Of a stretch of 64,000 bases of DNA, positions 48,391-59,311 are shown one piece after another. Positions within the stretch are counted from its first letter, which is position 1. Each line of letters starts with the position of its first letter. Position numbers and translations under genes: made by a program. This stretch comes from Arthrobacter sp. CJ23 (GTDB taxonomy: Bacteria > Actinomycetota > Actinomycetes > Actinomycetales > Micrococcaceae). The stretch covers positions 1,240,001 to 1,304,000 of the forward strand of contig NZ_CP102950.1 of the NCBI RefSeq assembly GCF_024741795.1, given 5' to 3'. The notes below the pieces were generated by a model. That model made no database searches and was not told the origin of the DNA. It saw only the letters and a list, made by a program, of their open reading frames with translations.

Positions 48391-49173
48391 TCAGGCGGCC
48401 GGGCCGATGTCCCAGGAAATGTGGCGGCGCACGTCCGTGAGGTTCATGGACTCGGCCAGGAAAAGGTCATCGAGCATGTATTCTTCCACGGCGAGGATCT
48501 TCATCCAGTGGCCGGTGCCCGAACTGTCGCCGTCGAGGGACTGGCTGGCGACGCACACGCCGGTGCCGGTGTCGATGCGGACCAGGGTGCGGCCCGGATG
48601 GGCCAGGGGATCGGCCGGATCCGCGGGTGCATAGTTGCGCCCCGGCCGGACAATCGCCTCAAGGGCCATCCGGCCCTCGTGCTCCACTTCCCGGATCTCG
48701 TCCACGTCCACGGGATTGGAGTCCGGGAATTCCATGGGCACGGGAGCGTTTCCGGCCAGCTCCACGGGATCCAAGGCGGCGGCCAGCCGGCTGTTGCCGA
48801 ACGACGGCTCGCCGTAGGCGGCTTCCGGTCGGCGCCGGACCAGGCCTGCGCCGTCGTACACCGGCGTCACCAGGTGGGCAGGCAGCAGCCAGGACTTCCG
48901 CGTGGCGCTGATGTAGAGGCCATCGCGGGAATCGTTGATCCCTGTGGTGCTGTACAGGAGGATGCCGTCCGGCGTCTCCAGCCTGAGGGCCCCGGGCCGG
49001 CGCAGCCAGGCGCGGACCATGTCGGCGCCCGTTCCCGGCCGGTCGAGGTATTCGAACCTCAGGCTGGTCCACTTCCAGGGCGAGGACCGGCACAGATTCC
49101 TGAACGTGGAGGACATGTCGGCCTGTTGATTGCCTTGCTGGCTACCCTGTCCAGCTGCACTGAAGCGCCCCAT
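48391..49173 (-). CDS. Conserved hypothetical protein
   Basis: 260 residues that I do not recognise. No membrane segment or signal peptide is seen; the N-terminus is Gln/Ser-rich, then RFEYLDRPGTGADMVRAWLRRP and a beta-rich region (LRLETPDGILLYST) suggest a cytoplasmic fold. The C-terminus has LVRIDTGTGVCVAS and EEYMLDDLFL. ATG at 49173 is chosen because a TAAACT hexamer lies exactly six bases upstream; GTG at 49179 is the alternative. It is head-to-head with the prepilin peptidase gene across 58 bases. Confidence 0.75.
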   Translation of the reverse strand: MGRFSAAGQGSQQGNQQADMSSTFRNLCRSSPWKWTSLRFEYLDRPGTGADMVRAWLRRPGALRLETPDGILLYSTTGINDSRDGLYISATRKSWLLPAHLVTPVYDGAGLVRRRPEAAYGEPSFGNSRLAAALDPVELAGNAPVPMEFPDSNPVDVDEIREVEHEGRMALEAIVRPGRNYAPADPADPLAHPGRTLVRIDTGTGVCVASQSLDGDSSGTGHWMKILAVEEYMLDDLFLAESMNLTDVRRHISWDIGPAA

Positions 49174-49179
49174 ATCCAC

Positions 49180-49185
49180 AGTTTA
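49180..49185 (-). promoter_or_regulatory. Leaderless -10 box of the hypothetical gene
   Basis: TAAACT on the minus strand ends six bases before ATG at 49173, which decides the start. Confidence 0.55.
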
Positions 49186-49219
49186 GCCTCAGGCCCCGCG
49201 CGGCCGGCGGGAAAACCGG

Positions 49220-49225
49220 TAGCAT
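49220..49225 (+). promoter_or_regulatory. Leaderless -10 box of the prepilin peptidase gene
   Basis: TAGCAT ends six bases before GTG at 49232. Confidence 0.55.
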
Positions 49226-49231
49226 CCGAGT

Positions 49232-49792
49232 GTGATCCGACGACTTGCCGCCCTCTGGGACGCCAGCCCCTGGGGCTTCTGGCTGGTGATCGCGGCGTGC
49301 CTGTATTTTGCCGTGATGGCCGTGCGCCTGACCATCATCGATGTCCGCCACCACCTGCTGCCCAACCGGATCGTTTTCCCGTCCTACGGAGTGGCCGGTG
49401 TCCTGCTGCTGGGGGCCGCGGTGCTGGCTGAGCTGTCCGACGCCGCGGTTCCCGGGAAAGTGCCCGACGGCGGCGCGAACCTTTTCGGGGTCCCCGGGCT
49501 GGGGATCGTGGCCGGGGGAGCCGTGCTGTGGTTGTTCTATTTCGTCTTGCGCGTGATCTACCCGGCGGGCATGGGCTTCGGCGATGTCAAGCTGGCGGGC
49601 GTGCTGGGCCTCTATCTTGGCTACCTGGGCTGGGCCCACGTCTTTGCCGGGACGTTCGCGGCGTTCCTGTTCGGCGGTGTGTGGGGCATGGCGGTACTGG
49701 CCACGCGCCGCGGGACCTTGAAATCGGCGATTCCCTTCGGGCCGTTCATGCTTGCCGGCGCAGCCGCCGCGATGCTCCTGCTGCCGGCCTGA
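49232..49792 (+). CDS. Prepilin peptidase (A24 family, TadV/CpaA-like)
   Basis: Membrane aspartyl protease that processes type IV or Flp prepilins. Both catalytic aspartates are present: D37 in IIDVRHHLLPN and D118 in GMGFGDVKLAG. Its 186 residues and lack of the N-methylase domain match short TadV/CpaA types. No pilin or secretion genes lie nearby, so it works with a locus elsewhere. Confidence 0.88.
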   Translation: MIRRLAALWDASPWGFWLVIAACLYFAVMAVRLTIIDVRHHLLPNRIVFPSYGVAGVLLLGAAVLAELSDAAVPGKVPDGGANLFGVPGLGIVAGGAVLWLFYFVLRVIYPAGMGFGDVKLAGVLGLYLGYLGWAHVFAGTFAAFLFGGVWGMAVLATRRGTLKSAIPFGPFMLAGAAAAMLLLPA

Positions 49793-49947
49793 CGGCCTGC
49801 TGCTTGCCTGTCAGGCTGCCTGTGGGACCATGGCGCACTGGCGGCGGGCTCTGGCAGTGAAGACCGGGGATTGAACGGCGGGCCCGTTGGGTGCATGCTC
49901 GTGCATAGCCGGGCGCAAGGGGCATAGCCGGTCAGAAGGGGATGCCC

Positions 49948-50091
49948 GTGGGAATTCGAAACAGGACCCGTCCGGCGGTCCGTGCCGCGGCGTGCGGGGC
50001 ATCCCTCCTGGCAGCGGTTATGGCCTGCGGCGGTGGCGGGCAAACGCATCGGCACGGGACCACCCAGTGGGCACCGCAACCAACAAACTGA
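49948..50091 (+). CDS. Predicted micro-lipoprotein upstream of the NUDIX gene
   Basis: A 47-residue ORF. GTG at 49948 has GAAGGGG six bases upstream. The protein starts with an Arg-rich region (RNRTRP), then a hydrophobic stretch ending SLLAAVMAC, a plausible lipobox with Cys27, then CGGGG and a polar His/Thr/Gln/Pro tail. The mature peptide would be only 21 residues. AAGGA overlaps its stop and serves the NUDIX gene 14 bases on, so they look co-transcribed. I know no homologue; it could also be a remnant. Confidence 0.45.
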   Translation: MGIRNRTRPAVRAAACGASLLAAVMACGGGGQTHRHGTTQWAPQPTN

Positions 50092-50105
50092 AGGAATCCT
50101 AGGCC

Positions 50106-52932
<2,827 letters not shown>

Positions 52933-52941
52933 ATAGTAAAG

Positions 52942-52970
52942 TTTTGCACTCTTGCATTAAAAGTGCAAAA
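52942..52970. promoter_or_regulatory. Candidate operator of the TetR-MFS operon
   Basis: TTTTGCACT (52942-52950) and AGTGCAAAA (52962-52970) form perfect inverted 9-bp arms with an 11-bp spacer, 10 bases upstream of the start. Typical for an autoregulating TetR. Confidence 0.65.
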
Positions 52971-53012
52971 AGATAGCCGTGTGCCGTCTCTCACATCCAC
53001 CCGCGTACGCCA

Positions 53013-53048
53013 ACGGCCGGCACCTTCTCGAAGAAAGGTACCGGCCGT
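53013..53048. terminator. Stem-loop between fumC and the TetR operon promoter
   Basis: ACGGCCGG plus ACCTT pairs with AAGGT plus CCGGCCGT (53013-53025 with 53035-53048), one internal mismatch. It lies 28 bases after the fumC stop. Confidence 0.6.
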
Positions 53049-53076
53049 CGTCGTGCTTTAAGTCTTAGACCAGAAG

Positions 53077-54504
53077 TCAGGCCTTGTGTGCCGGGGACGT
53101 CATGGTGGTGACGTCAAGGGCCTTGTCCAGCTCTGCCTCGGAGACCTTGCCTTCGCCCTCACCAACAAAACCGAGCTTCTCGGTTGCCTGGCGGATGGTC
53201 AGACCCTCCTTGACGGCGATCTTGGCGATCTTGGCGGCGTTCTCGTACCCGATGAACTTGTTCAGCGGCGTCACGATGGACGGGGAGGCCTCGGCCAGGA
53301 AGCGGGCGCGCTCCACGTTGGCGGTGATGCCGTCGATCATTTTGTCGGCCATGACGCGGCTGGTGTTGGCCAGCAGGCGGATGGACTCGAGCAGGTTGGC
53401 GGCCATGACGGGGATGCCGACGTTGAGCTCGAAGGCGCCGTTGGTGCCGGACCATGCGATGGCGGTGTCGTTGCCGATGACCTGGGCGCAGACCATGATG
53501 GACGCCTCGCAGATGACGGGGTTGACCTTGCCCGGCATGATCGAGGAGCCCGGCTGCAGGTCCGGGATGGCGATTTCGCCGAGGCCGGTGTTGGGGCCGG
53601 AGCCCATCCAACGGAGGTCGTTGTTGATCTTCATGAAGGAGATCGCGATGTTGCGCAGCTGGCTGGAGCCCTCGATGAGGCCGTCGCGGTTGGCCTGCGC
53701 CTCGAAGTGGTCGCGGGCCTCGGTCAGCGGCAGGCCCGTGTCGGCAGCCAGGAGCTCGATGACGCGCTCCGGGAAGCCTGCCGGCGTGTTGATGCCGGTG
53801 CCCACGGCCGTGCCGCCCAGGGGAACCTCGGCGACGCGGGGGAGGGAGGCGTTGATGCGCTCGATGCCGTAGCGGACCTGGGCAGCGTAGCCGCCGAACT
53901 CCTGGCCCAGCATGACCGGAGTGGCGTCCATGAGGTGGGTACGGCCGGACTTGACGACGTCCTTGAACTCCACGGCCTTGCGGTCCAGGGAAGCTGCCAG
54001 GTAGTCCAGCGCCGGGATCAGGTCGTTGATCAGGGCCGAGGTGGCGGCAACGTGCACGGACGTCGGGAAGACGTCGTTGGAGGACTGGGAGGCGTTGACG
54101 TGGTCGTTCGGGTGGACAACTTTGTCGCTCCCGGCGGCGGCGAGGGCGCGCGTTGCGAGCTCGGCGATGACCTCGTTGGTGTTCATGTTGGAGGAGGTGC
54201 CCGAGCCGGTCTGGAAGACGTCGATGGGGAAGTCGCCGTCGTACTTGCCGGCGGCAACCTCATCGGCAGCAGCGGCAATCGCCTCGGCGAGCTCACCATC
54301 GAGCACCCCCAGTTCGGCGTTCGCCAGTGCAGCGGCCTTCTTGACACGGGCCAGGGCCTCGATGTGGGTGCGCTCGAGGGTCTTGCCGGAAATCGGGAAG
54401 TTCTCCACGGCGCGCTGCGTCTGGGCGCGGTACAGGGCGTTCACGGGGACGCGAACTTCGCCCATCGTGTCATGTTCAATGCGGAATTCAGCAGTGGAAG
54501 TCAT
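53077..54504 (-). CDS. fumC: Class II fumarate hydratase
   Basis: TCA-cycle hydration of fumarate to malate. The superfamily signature [11 protein letters not shown] (SS-loop, catalytic Ser) is intact, with [17 protein letters not shown] and [14 protein letters not shown] earlier. It has 475 residues. It is leaderless (TAAGCT six bases before ATG). Codon use suggests high expression. It lies near glpX and DUF4245, as in mycobacteria. Confidence 0.95.
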   Translation of the reverse strand: MTSTAEFRIEHDTMGEVRVPVNALYRAQTQRAVENFPISGKTLERTHIEALARVKKAAALANAELGVLDGELAEAIAAAADEVAAGKYDGDFPIDVFQTGSGTSSNMNTNEVIAELATRALAAAGSDKVVHPNDHVNASQSSNDVFPTSVHVAATSALINDLIPALDYLAASLDRKAVEFKDVVKSGRTHLMDATPVMLGQEFGGYAAQVRYGIERINASLPRVAEVPLGGTAVGTGINTPAGFPERVIELLAADTGLPLTEARDHFEAQANRDGLIEGSSQLRNIAISFMKINNDLRWMGSGPNTGLGEIAIPDLQPGSSIMPGKVNPVICEASIMVCAQVIGNDTAIAWSGTNGAFELNVGIPVMAANLLESIRLLANTSRVMADKMIDGITANVERARFLAEASPSIVTPLNKFIGYENAAKIAKIAVKEGLTIRQATEKLGFVGEGEGKVSEAELDKALDVTTMTSPAHKA

Positions 54505-54510
54505 GGGGCT

Positions 54511-54516
54511 AGCTTA
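54511..54516 (-). promoter_or_regulatory. Leaderless -10 box of fumC
   Basis: TAAGCT on the minus strand ends six bases before ATG at 54504. TTCGGA lies 17 bases farther upstream as a possible -35. Confidence 0.6.
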
Positions 54517-54544
54517 GGGCGATCCGTCCCCACTCCGAAAACCC

Positions 54545-54565
54545 GGACCCGCATGCTACGGGTCC
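54545..54565. terminator. Stem-loop between carbonic anhydrase and fumC
   Basis: A perfect 7-bp stem, GGACCCG/CGGGTCC, with a 7-base loop. A second stem (GCCCGG/CCGGGC, 54575-54598) follows. Probably the carbonic anhydrase 3' end. Confidence 0.45.
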
Positions 54566-54612
54566 TCCCGCTGTGCCCGGAGCCTCGCGGTTCCGGGCGC
54601 CGGCGGTGCCCC

Positions 54613-55227
54613 CTACAGCTTGCCGATGCCGGAAACCAGCGCGGCCCGGCCTTCATCCAGCTTGTAGGAAAGGCCGACGACGGCCACCCGGCCGTCGTCG
54701 ATGGCGTCCGAAATCACACGGGAACTGTCGGCCAGGCGCTTGGCGGTCTGCTTGACGTGCTCCACCACCATCTCGTTGACGTCATGCTGCTCGTTGCGCA
54801 GGGACGTCAGGACCGAGGGCGTGATGCGTTCCACGAGGTCGCGGATGAAGCCCACGGGCATGTCACCGGTTTCCACAGCGGCCTTGGTGGCGCTCACGGC
54901 ACCGCAGCTGTCATGGCCCAGGATGACGATCAGGGGAACGCCGAGCTCGCTGATGCTGTATTCGAGGGAGCCGAGGACGGCGTCGTCAATCACCTGGCCC
55001 GCCGTGCGGACCACGAAGGCATCGCCCAGGCCGAGGTCGAAGATGATCTCTGCGGCGAGGCGGGAGTCGGAGCAGCCGAAAATGACGGCGAAGGGGTGCT
55101 GGTGCTCCAGGAGCGACGAACGCCGGGACGCGTCCTGGTTGGGGTGCAGGGATTCACCGGCAACGAATCGCTCGTTGCCTTCGCGCAGACGGCGCCAGGC
55201 AAGGGCAGGGGTCAGGTAGGTAGCCAC
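54613..55227 (-). CDS. Beta-carbonic anhydrase
   Basis: Reversible hydration of CO2. Zinc ligands C52, D54 (CSDSR), H105 and C108 (GHDSCGA) are all present, with R56 next to them. It has 204 residues. GTG start is leaderless, and its -10 box overlaps the stop of the DUF4245 gene just upstream on the same strand. Confidence 0.93.
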   Translation of the reverse strand: MATYLTPALAWRRLREGNERFVAGESLHPNQDASRRSSLLEHQHPFAVIFGCSDSRLAAEIIFDLGLGDAFVVRTAGQVIDDAVLGSLEYSISELGVPLIVILGHDSCGAVSATKAAVETGDMPVGFIRDLVERITPSVLTSLRNEQHDVNEMVVEHVKQTAKRLADSSRVISDAIDDGRVAVVGLSYKLDEGRAALVSGIGKL

Positions 55228-55233
55228 GGGGCT

Positions 55234-55239
55234 ACTTTA
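55234..55239 (-). promoter_or_regulatory. Leaderless -10 box of the carbonic anhydrase gene
   Basis: TAAAGT on the minus strand ends six bases before GTG at 55227. Confidence 0.55.
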
Positions 55240-55956
55240 CGGTGCGGTGGTGGCCGGCTGCGACACTGTTTCGCCGGGCTTCGCCGTTGAAGTCGGCATA
55301 GCGGGAAGTACGGCCGGGGCGCTGTCTACGGATTTCACGACGGCGGCGGCCACGGTGGCGAACTCGTCCAGGCTTGCCGTGCCGCTGAGGATGATGGTGG
55401 TTCCCCGGTACACGAGAATCATGCTGCGGGTGTCCTTGCCCGAGTCGCGCAGCTCCCATTCCTGCCCGCCGGCGTTACGCGTGCCCGTGACGGGGGCGTT
55501 CTTGGTCTGCTGCAGGAGCCACGTCGGGTTCGCCTTGCGGGTCTGCGCGACGCCGATGAAGGCCTCCTTGGGAGTCAGGTAGCCAATCTCCCAAATGGGC
55601 ACCCCGCTGGCGGTCCCGGAATCCCATCTGGCGTAATTGGGACTGAATGTGTCGCCGAGCTCCGGGGCCACGGGTGTGAATCCCGCCACATCCGCGGCGT
55701 TGGCCGCGATGGCAGACACATTCACGTTCGGCCGATAGCCATCGCTCTTCGGAGCCGGGTTCATCAGCACGATCGGCAGGAAGGCCAGGACGCAGACCAG
55801 CAGCGCGATGACCATGCCGATCACCGAGGCATTGGCCCGCTTTGCAGCCTTGGCGGCAATGACGGGCTTGATGGGGGCCGGGTCTGCGTGGACCCGGTTG
55901 GCCTCGGCGGTGTCCGACGGGGCGGCGGCTGCGGGCTTGTCCTGCGTTTCACTCAC
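55237..55956 (-). CDS. DUF4245 membrane protein
   Basis: A 239-residue actinobacterial protein of unknown function: a cytoplasmic Ala/Pro-rich N-terminus, one membrane helix (about 44-66), and an extracytoplasmic domain with WDSGTASGVPIWEIGYLTP and WLLQQTKNAPVTG. The Thr/Pro tail is disordered. GTG at 55956 is chosen; a -10-like hexamer (GACTAT) sits six bases upstream. It is divergent from glpX, the same pair as in mycobacteria. Confidence 0.8.
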   Translation of the reverse strand: MSETQDKPAAAAPSDTAEANRVHADPAPIKPVIAAKAAKRANASVIGMVIALLVCVLAFLPIVLMNPAPKSDGYRPNVNVSAIAANAADVAGFTPVAPELGDTFSPNYARWDSGTASGVPIWEIGYLTPKEAFIGVAQTRKANPTWLLQQTKNAPVTGTRNAGGQEWELRDSGKDTRSMILVYRGTTIILSGTASLDEFATVAAAVVKSVDSAPAVLPAMPTSTAKPGETVSQPATTAP

Positions 55957-56142
55957 CCTTCCATAGTCCCTTATCCCGGTGGCGAACACACATCCGGGGC
56001 CGGGAGGGCGGGCCGGAGCGGGAGGTCATCCCATGACTCGGGGAGGGTGCGACGACTATGATCGTTCCTAGGGGAACCCCTGCAGTTGCCTTCCGCAGCT
56101 GGTCCTGGTCCCATGAATCGTCACTCGAATGAAGAGGTTTAA

Positions 56143-57180
56143 GTGTCTACCGCACCAATGACCCAGCAGTATTCCACGATTTCGCCGTCCCTGGCTGTCG
56201 GCCTCGACGAACCCGACCGTAACCTCGCACTGGAGTTGGTCCGCGTCACCGAAGCCGCGGCAATTGCCGGTGGCCACTGGGTAGGTTTCGGCGACAAGAA
56301 CAAGGCAGACGGCGCCGCCGTCGATGCCATGCGTTCGTTCCTCCACACCGTCCACTTCAACGGCGTCGTTGTCATCGGCGAGGGCGAAAAGGACGAAGCC
56401 CCCATGCTGTTCAACGGCGAGCAGGTCGGTGACGGCACCGGCCCCGAGTGCGACGTCGCCGTCGACCCCATCGATGGAACCCGCCTGACGGCCCTCGGCA
56501 TCAACAACGCCCTCGCCGTCCTGGCAGTTGCCGAACGCGGCTCCATGTTCGATCCTTCCGCCGTGTTCTACATGGAGAAGCTCGTCACGGGCCCCGAAGC
56601 CGCCGACATGGTGGACCTGCGCCTGCCCGTCAAACAGAACCTGCACCTGATCGCCAAGGCCAAGGGTGTCAAAGTCAACCAGCTCAATGTCATGATCCTT
56701 GACCGTGACCGCCACCGCCCGCTGGTCGAAGAGATCCGCGAAGCCGGCGCCCGCACCAAGTTCATCATGGATGGCGACGTGGCCGGCGCCATTGCCGCCG
56801 CACGCTCCGGCACCGGCGTCGACGCCCTCATGGGCATCGGCGGCACTCCGGAAGGCATCGTCGCTGCCTGTGCCATCAAGTCCCTCGGTGGCGTCATCCA
56901 GGGCCGCCTGTGGCCCACCTCGGACGACGAGAAGCAGAAGGCGATCGATGCCGGCCACGACCTCGACCGCGTGCTTTCCACGAACGACCTCGTCACCTCG
57001 GACAACTGCTACTTCGCCGCCACGGGCATCACCGACGGTGACCTGCTCAAGGGCGTGCGCTACTCCAAGGACAAGGTGCTGACGCAGTCGATCGTCATGC
57101 GCTCCAAGTCCGGCACCATCCGCTTCGTCGACGGCGAGCACCAGGCCAGCAAGTGGGAAGGCTACGCCCGCAAGAGCTAG
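56143..57180 (+). CDS. glpX: Class II fructose-1,6-bisphosphatase
   Basis: Gluconeogenic removal of the 1-phosphate of fructose-1,6-bisphosphate. Metal-site motifs VIGEGEKDEAPML (78-90) and DPIDGTRL (108-115) are typical of GlpX. It has 345 residues. GTG follows AAGAGG. In many actinobacteria this is the only FBPase and is then essential on gluconeogenic carbon. A long palindrome begins 16 bases after the stop. Confidence 0.95.
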   Translation: MSTAPMTQQYSTISPSLAVGLDEPDRNLALELVRVTEAAAIAGGHWVGFGDKNKADGAAVDAMRSFLHTVHFNGVVVIGEGEKDEAPMLFNGEQVGDGTGPECDVAVDPIDGTRLTALGINNALAVLAVAERGSMFDPSAVFYMEKLVTGPEAADMVDLRLPVKQNLHLIAKAKGVKVNQLNVMILDRDRHRPLVEEIREAGARTKFIMDGDVAGAIAAARSGTGVDALMGIGGTPEGIVAACAIKSLGGVIQGRLWPTSDDEKQKAIDAGHDLDRVLSTNDLVTSDNCYFAATGITDGDLLKGVRYSKDKVLTQSIVMRSKSGTIRFVDGEHQASKWEGYARKS

Positions 57181-57195
57181 CCCTTTCCCGCCTTA

Positions 57196-57258
57196 GCGCG
57201 AACGAACACTTGAGGCCCCGGATCCTTGCGATTCGGGGCCTCAAGTGTTCGTTCGCGC
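57196..57258. repeat. GCGAAC-capped long palindrome, copy F
   Basis: A perfect 25-bp stem (57196-57220 with 57234-57258). Ends GCGCGAAC, core GAACACTTGAGGCCCCG, 13-base loop. It starts 16 bases after glpX and ends 65 bases before the DUF559 gene. Confidence 0.92.
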
Positions 57259-57322
57259 GGGGAGTTTGACGGGGGCCTGTGGATAACCGCTTCTTGAGCT
57301 GCCAGGTGTTGGACACTGGGGC

Positions 57323-58279
57323 ATGCCACGAAAGCCATTGCCGGAAGAATTGCTCACCGGATCATTCACCTCGGCCGCCGCCGAGGGTCTTGGCGTGCCC
57401 GGAAAGCGGATCCGGGCCGCCGACGTGTTCATCCCCTCTCGCAGCATCAGGGTGCCGTTGAACGGCAGCGCCGATGCAGCCGCGAATCTCCGGGCCTACA
57501 CGGATCTGGACGACTCATCGGTCCTTACGCACCATTCCGCCGTGCGCATTTGGGAAGGCAGCCTTCCTGCTTGGCTCCAGGAGGACTGGCGGATCCACGT
57601 TGCTCGTGACCGGGCCGGGAGCAAACCCCGGCGCCGCAATGTGGTGGGTCACCGCATGACATTCCGGCCGGGTGAAGTGGTGGTGCACGACGGCGTGCGG
57701 GTCACCATTCCGGCGCGGACGTGGCTGGACCTTGCCGCGTTGCTGAGCGTCGATGACCTGGTTGCACTCGGCGACTCCTTGGTGGTGGCGCACGGGCCGG
57801 ACTTCCCGAGGCCGAAGACAGCCCTGACAGCGATCGATGACCTTCGGCGCATGGTCGCCGCGCATCCGGGGATGCGTGGAATGCGGACGGCCCGGCTGGC
57901 GCTTCCGGAAGTCAGGGTTGGCGCCGATTCCCCGCAGGAAACCAGGATGAGGTTGGTCCTTTCGCGAACCGGGCTTGGCGAACCGATGCTCAACCACGTC
58001 ATCCGCAACAGCTGGGGCCAGCCTGCTGTTTGGCCCGACGCGGCGTACCCGCAGCACCGGATAGCGCTCCAATATGACGGCGGGCATCATGCCGATCCGA
58101 ACCAGTATCTGCACGACATCAGGCGGCAGGCCACCACCGAGCGGCTGGGATGGAAAGAGGTACGCGTCAGCAAGGAAGACCTCGAAGGCGAGAAACCGTT
58201 CCTTGTTGAAAAGGTACGGGCAGCACTCCGACCCCTTGGATTTGGATCGGGTTCCTCCGCGGGTACCTCGCATGGCTGA
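57323..58279 (+). CDS. AbiEi/DUF559-like protein with Vsr-type endonuclease domain
   Basis: 318 residues. The N-terminal 130 resemble the AbiEi-type antitoxin layout. The C-terminal third matches the DUF559/Vsr-like restriction-endonuclease fold: E206 (DSPQETRMRL), D239 before AYPQHRIAL, then QYDGGHH (250-256), DIRRQATTERLGW and VRVSKEDL. Where many members have Glu in the (E)YDG position, this one has Gln250. Nearest neighbours are two palindromes with the same core, 65 bases upstream and 15 bases downstream. Function unknown; a nucleic-acid enzyme or an inactive relative are both possible. Confidence 0.72.
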   Translation: MPRKPLPEELLTGSFTSAAAEGLGVPGKRIRAADVFIPSRSIRVPLNGSADAAANLRAYTDLDDSSVLTHHSAVRIWEGSLPAWLQEDWRIHVARDRAGSKPRRRNVVGHRMTFRPGEVVVHDGVRVTIPARTWLDLAALLSVDDLVALGDSLVVAHGPDFPRPKTALTAIDDLRRMVAAHPGMRGMRTARLALPEVRVGADSPQETRMRLVLSRTGLGEPMLNHVIRNSWGQPAVWPDAAYPQHRIALQYDGGHHADPNQYLHDIRRQATTERLGWKEVRVSKEDLEGEKPFLVEKVRAALRPLGFGSGSSAGTSHG

Positions 58280-58294
58280 CTTCGGGTTGGCCGA

Positions 58295-58351
58295 GCGAAC
58301 ACTTGAGGCCCAGAATTCGCGAAAATCGGGGCCTCAAGTGTTCGTTCGCGC
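58295..58351. repeat. GCGAAC-capped palindrome, copy G
   Basis: Core CGAACACTTGAGGCCC identical to copy F. The right arm (ending GTTCGTTCGCGC) is complete; the left arm lacks one GAAC unit, so the stem is 16 bp. It starts 16 bases after the DUF559 stop. Confidence 0.9.
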
Positions 58352-58372
58352 AGGGGGAGGGGAGAGGTCAGC

Positions 58373-59308
58373 CTAGCGGAGCTTCTCGCGCAGCTTCCGG
58401 GCCAGCTGGTAGGCGCCGTAGCGGAGTTTGTTCACCGGCAGGTCCCAGGTGCCCGGGTAGGCCACTTCGCGGCCGCCGAAGGACTTCTTGAAGGCCGTGA
58501 AGCCTGCCCATTTGTGGTCCGGCTGGTCCTCGGGGGCCACGCCCCACAGGTCCACGTACTTGAGGCCCTTCTCCTTGGCGTCGGCCATGAGCGTGACCAG
58601 CAGCGGGATGCCTGCGCTGAGTTTGCGGTGGGCATCGTCCAGCGCGGCGTGGGCGTAGGTACGGGTATCGGCCGAATCGTAGGCAAGGGCCGCCGCGATG
58701 GGCTCACCCTCGAGCTCGGCGATGAACAGTGTCCCGGCACCGGCGGGCAGCAGGGAACGTGCCACACTGCCCAGATAGTCGTCACTCTGCGGTTTGAAGC
58801 CGTTGCGGGCGGCCGTCAGGTGCAGGAAGTGCAGCAGGATGGAGATCTCTTCCGGATCCTGCGAGGAACGGAACGTCACACCCTTCTTGTGGATGTTGCG
58901 GTACAGGTTCCGGTTGGTCGGCTTCATGCCGGCCAACACGTCCTTGAAGTCACCCTCGAGGTCTACGATCCAGCTGAGCTCGGGCTGCTGGTTCGATGGC
59001 GCCGGCAGCAGGCCGCGCGCCCGCAGGAGGGTCCCGGCGTCGGCAGTGGGGAACCCGGCATCCACCGGCTCCATCCGGACAAACACAGCCCGCTGCTTCA
59101 CGGCGAGGGCCCGCAAAGCCGCCACGGCGTCGTCGAACGCTGCCAAAGTCTCCGCAACCGGACCGTAGGGCGCGTAGAGGACCTTGCCCGCCGGATTCTT
59201 CTCTTCGATGGCGAGGAAGCTCCACCCCGGGCCGCTCTGCTGGTGCACGGCGCGCCCGAGGGAGCGCTGGAAGCCAGCCCACGCGCCGGTCTGCAGGAAG
59301 AACTCCAT
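58373..59308 (-). CDS. FemX-type peptidyltransferase (lipid II interbridge)
   Basis: FemABX family enzyme that uses aminoacyl-tRNA to add the first interbridge residue to lipid II or a related precursor. Family features are QTGAWAGFQRSLGR at the N-terminus, KPTNRNLYRNIHKKGV, and the C-terminal YVDLWGVAP and WAGFTAFKKSFGG. It has 311 residues, with no tRNA-synthetase-like coiled-coil insert. It lies three bases after manA on the same strand. Confidence 0.85.
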   Translation of the reverse strand: MEFFLQTGAWAGFQRSLGRAVHQQSGPGWSFLAIEEKNPAGKVLYAPYGPVAETLAAFDDAVAALRALAVKQRAVFVRMEPVDAGFPTADAGTLLRARGLLPAPSNQQPELSWIVDLEGDFKDVLAGMKPTNRNLYRNIHKKGVTFRSSQDPEEISILLHFLHLTAARNGFKPQSDDYLGSVARSLLPAGAGTLFIAELEGEPIAAALAYDSADTRTYAHAALDDAHRKLSAGIPLLVTLMADAKEKGLKYVDLWGVAPEDQPDHKWAGFTAFKKSFGGREVAYPGTWDLPVNKLRYGAYQLARKLREKLR

Positions 59309-59311
59309 GCC

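Noticed and set aside
49887..50102. 71-residue ORF starting at 49887
   Set aside because: Different frame from the micro-lipoprotein, Arg/Gly-rich, with no ribosome site; the frame at 49948 has both a ribosome site and a lipobox.
53086..55290. 734-residue plus-strand open frame
   Set aside because: Antisense to fumC and carbonic anhydrase. Low-complexity composition typical of the shadow frame.
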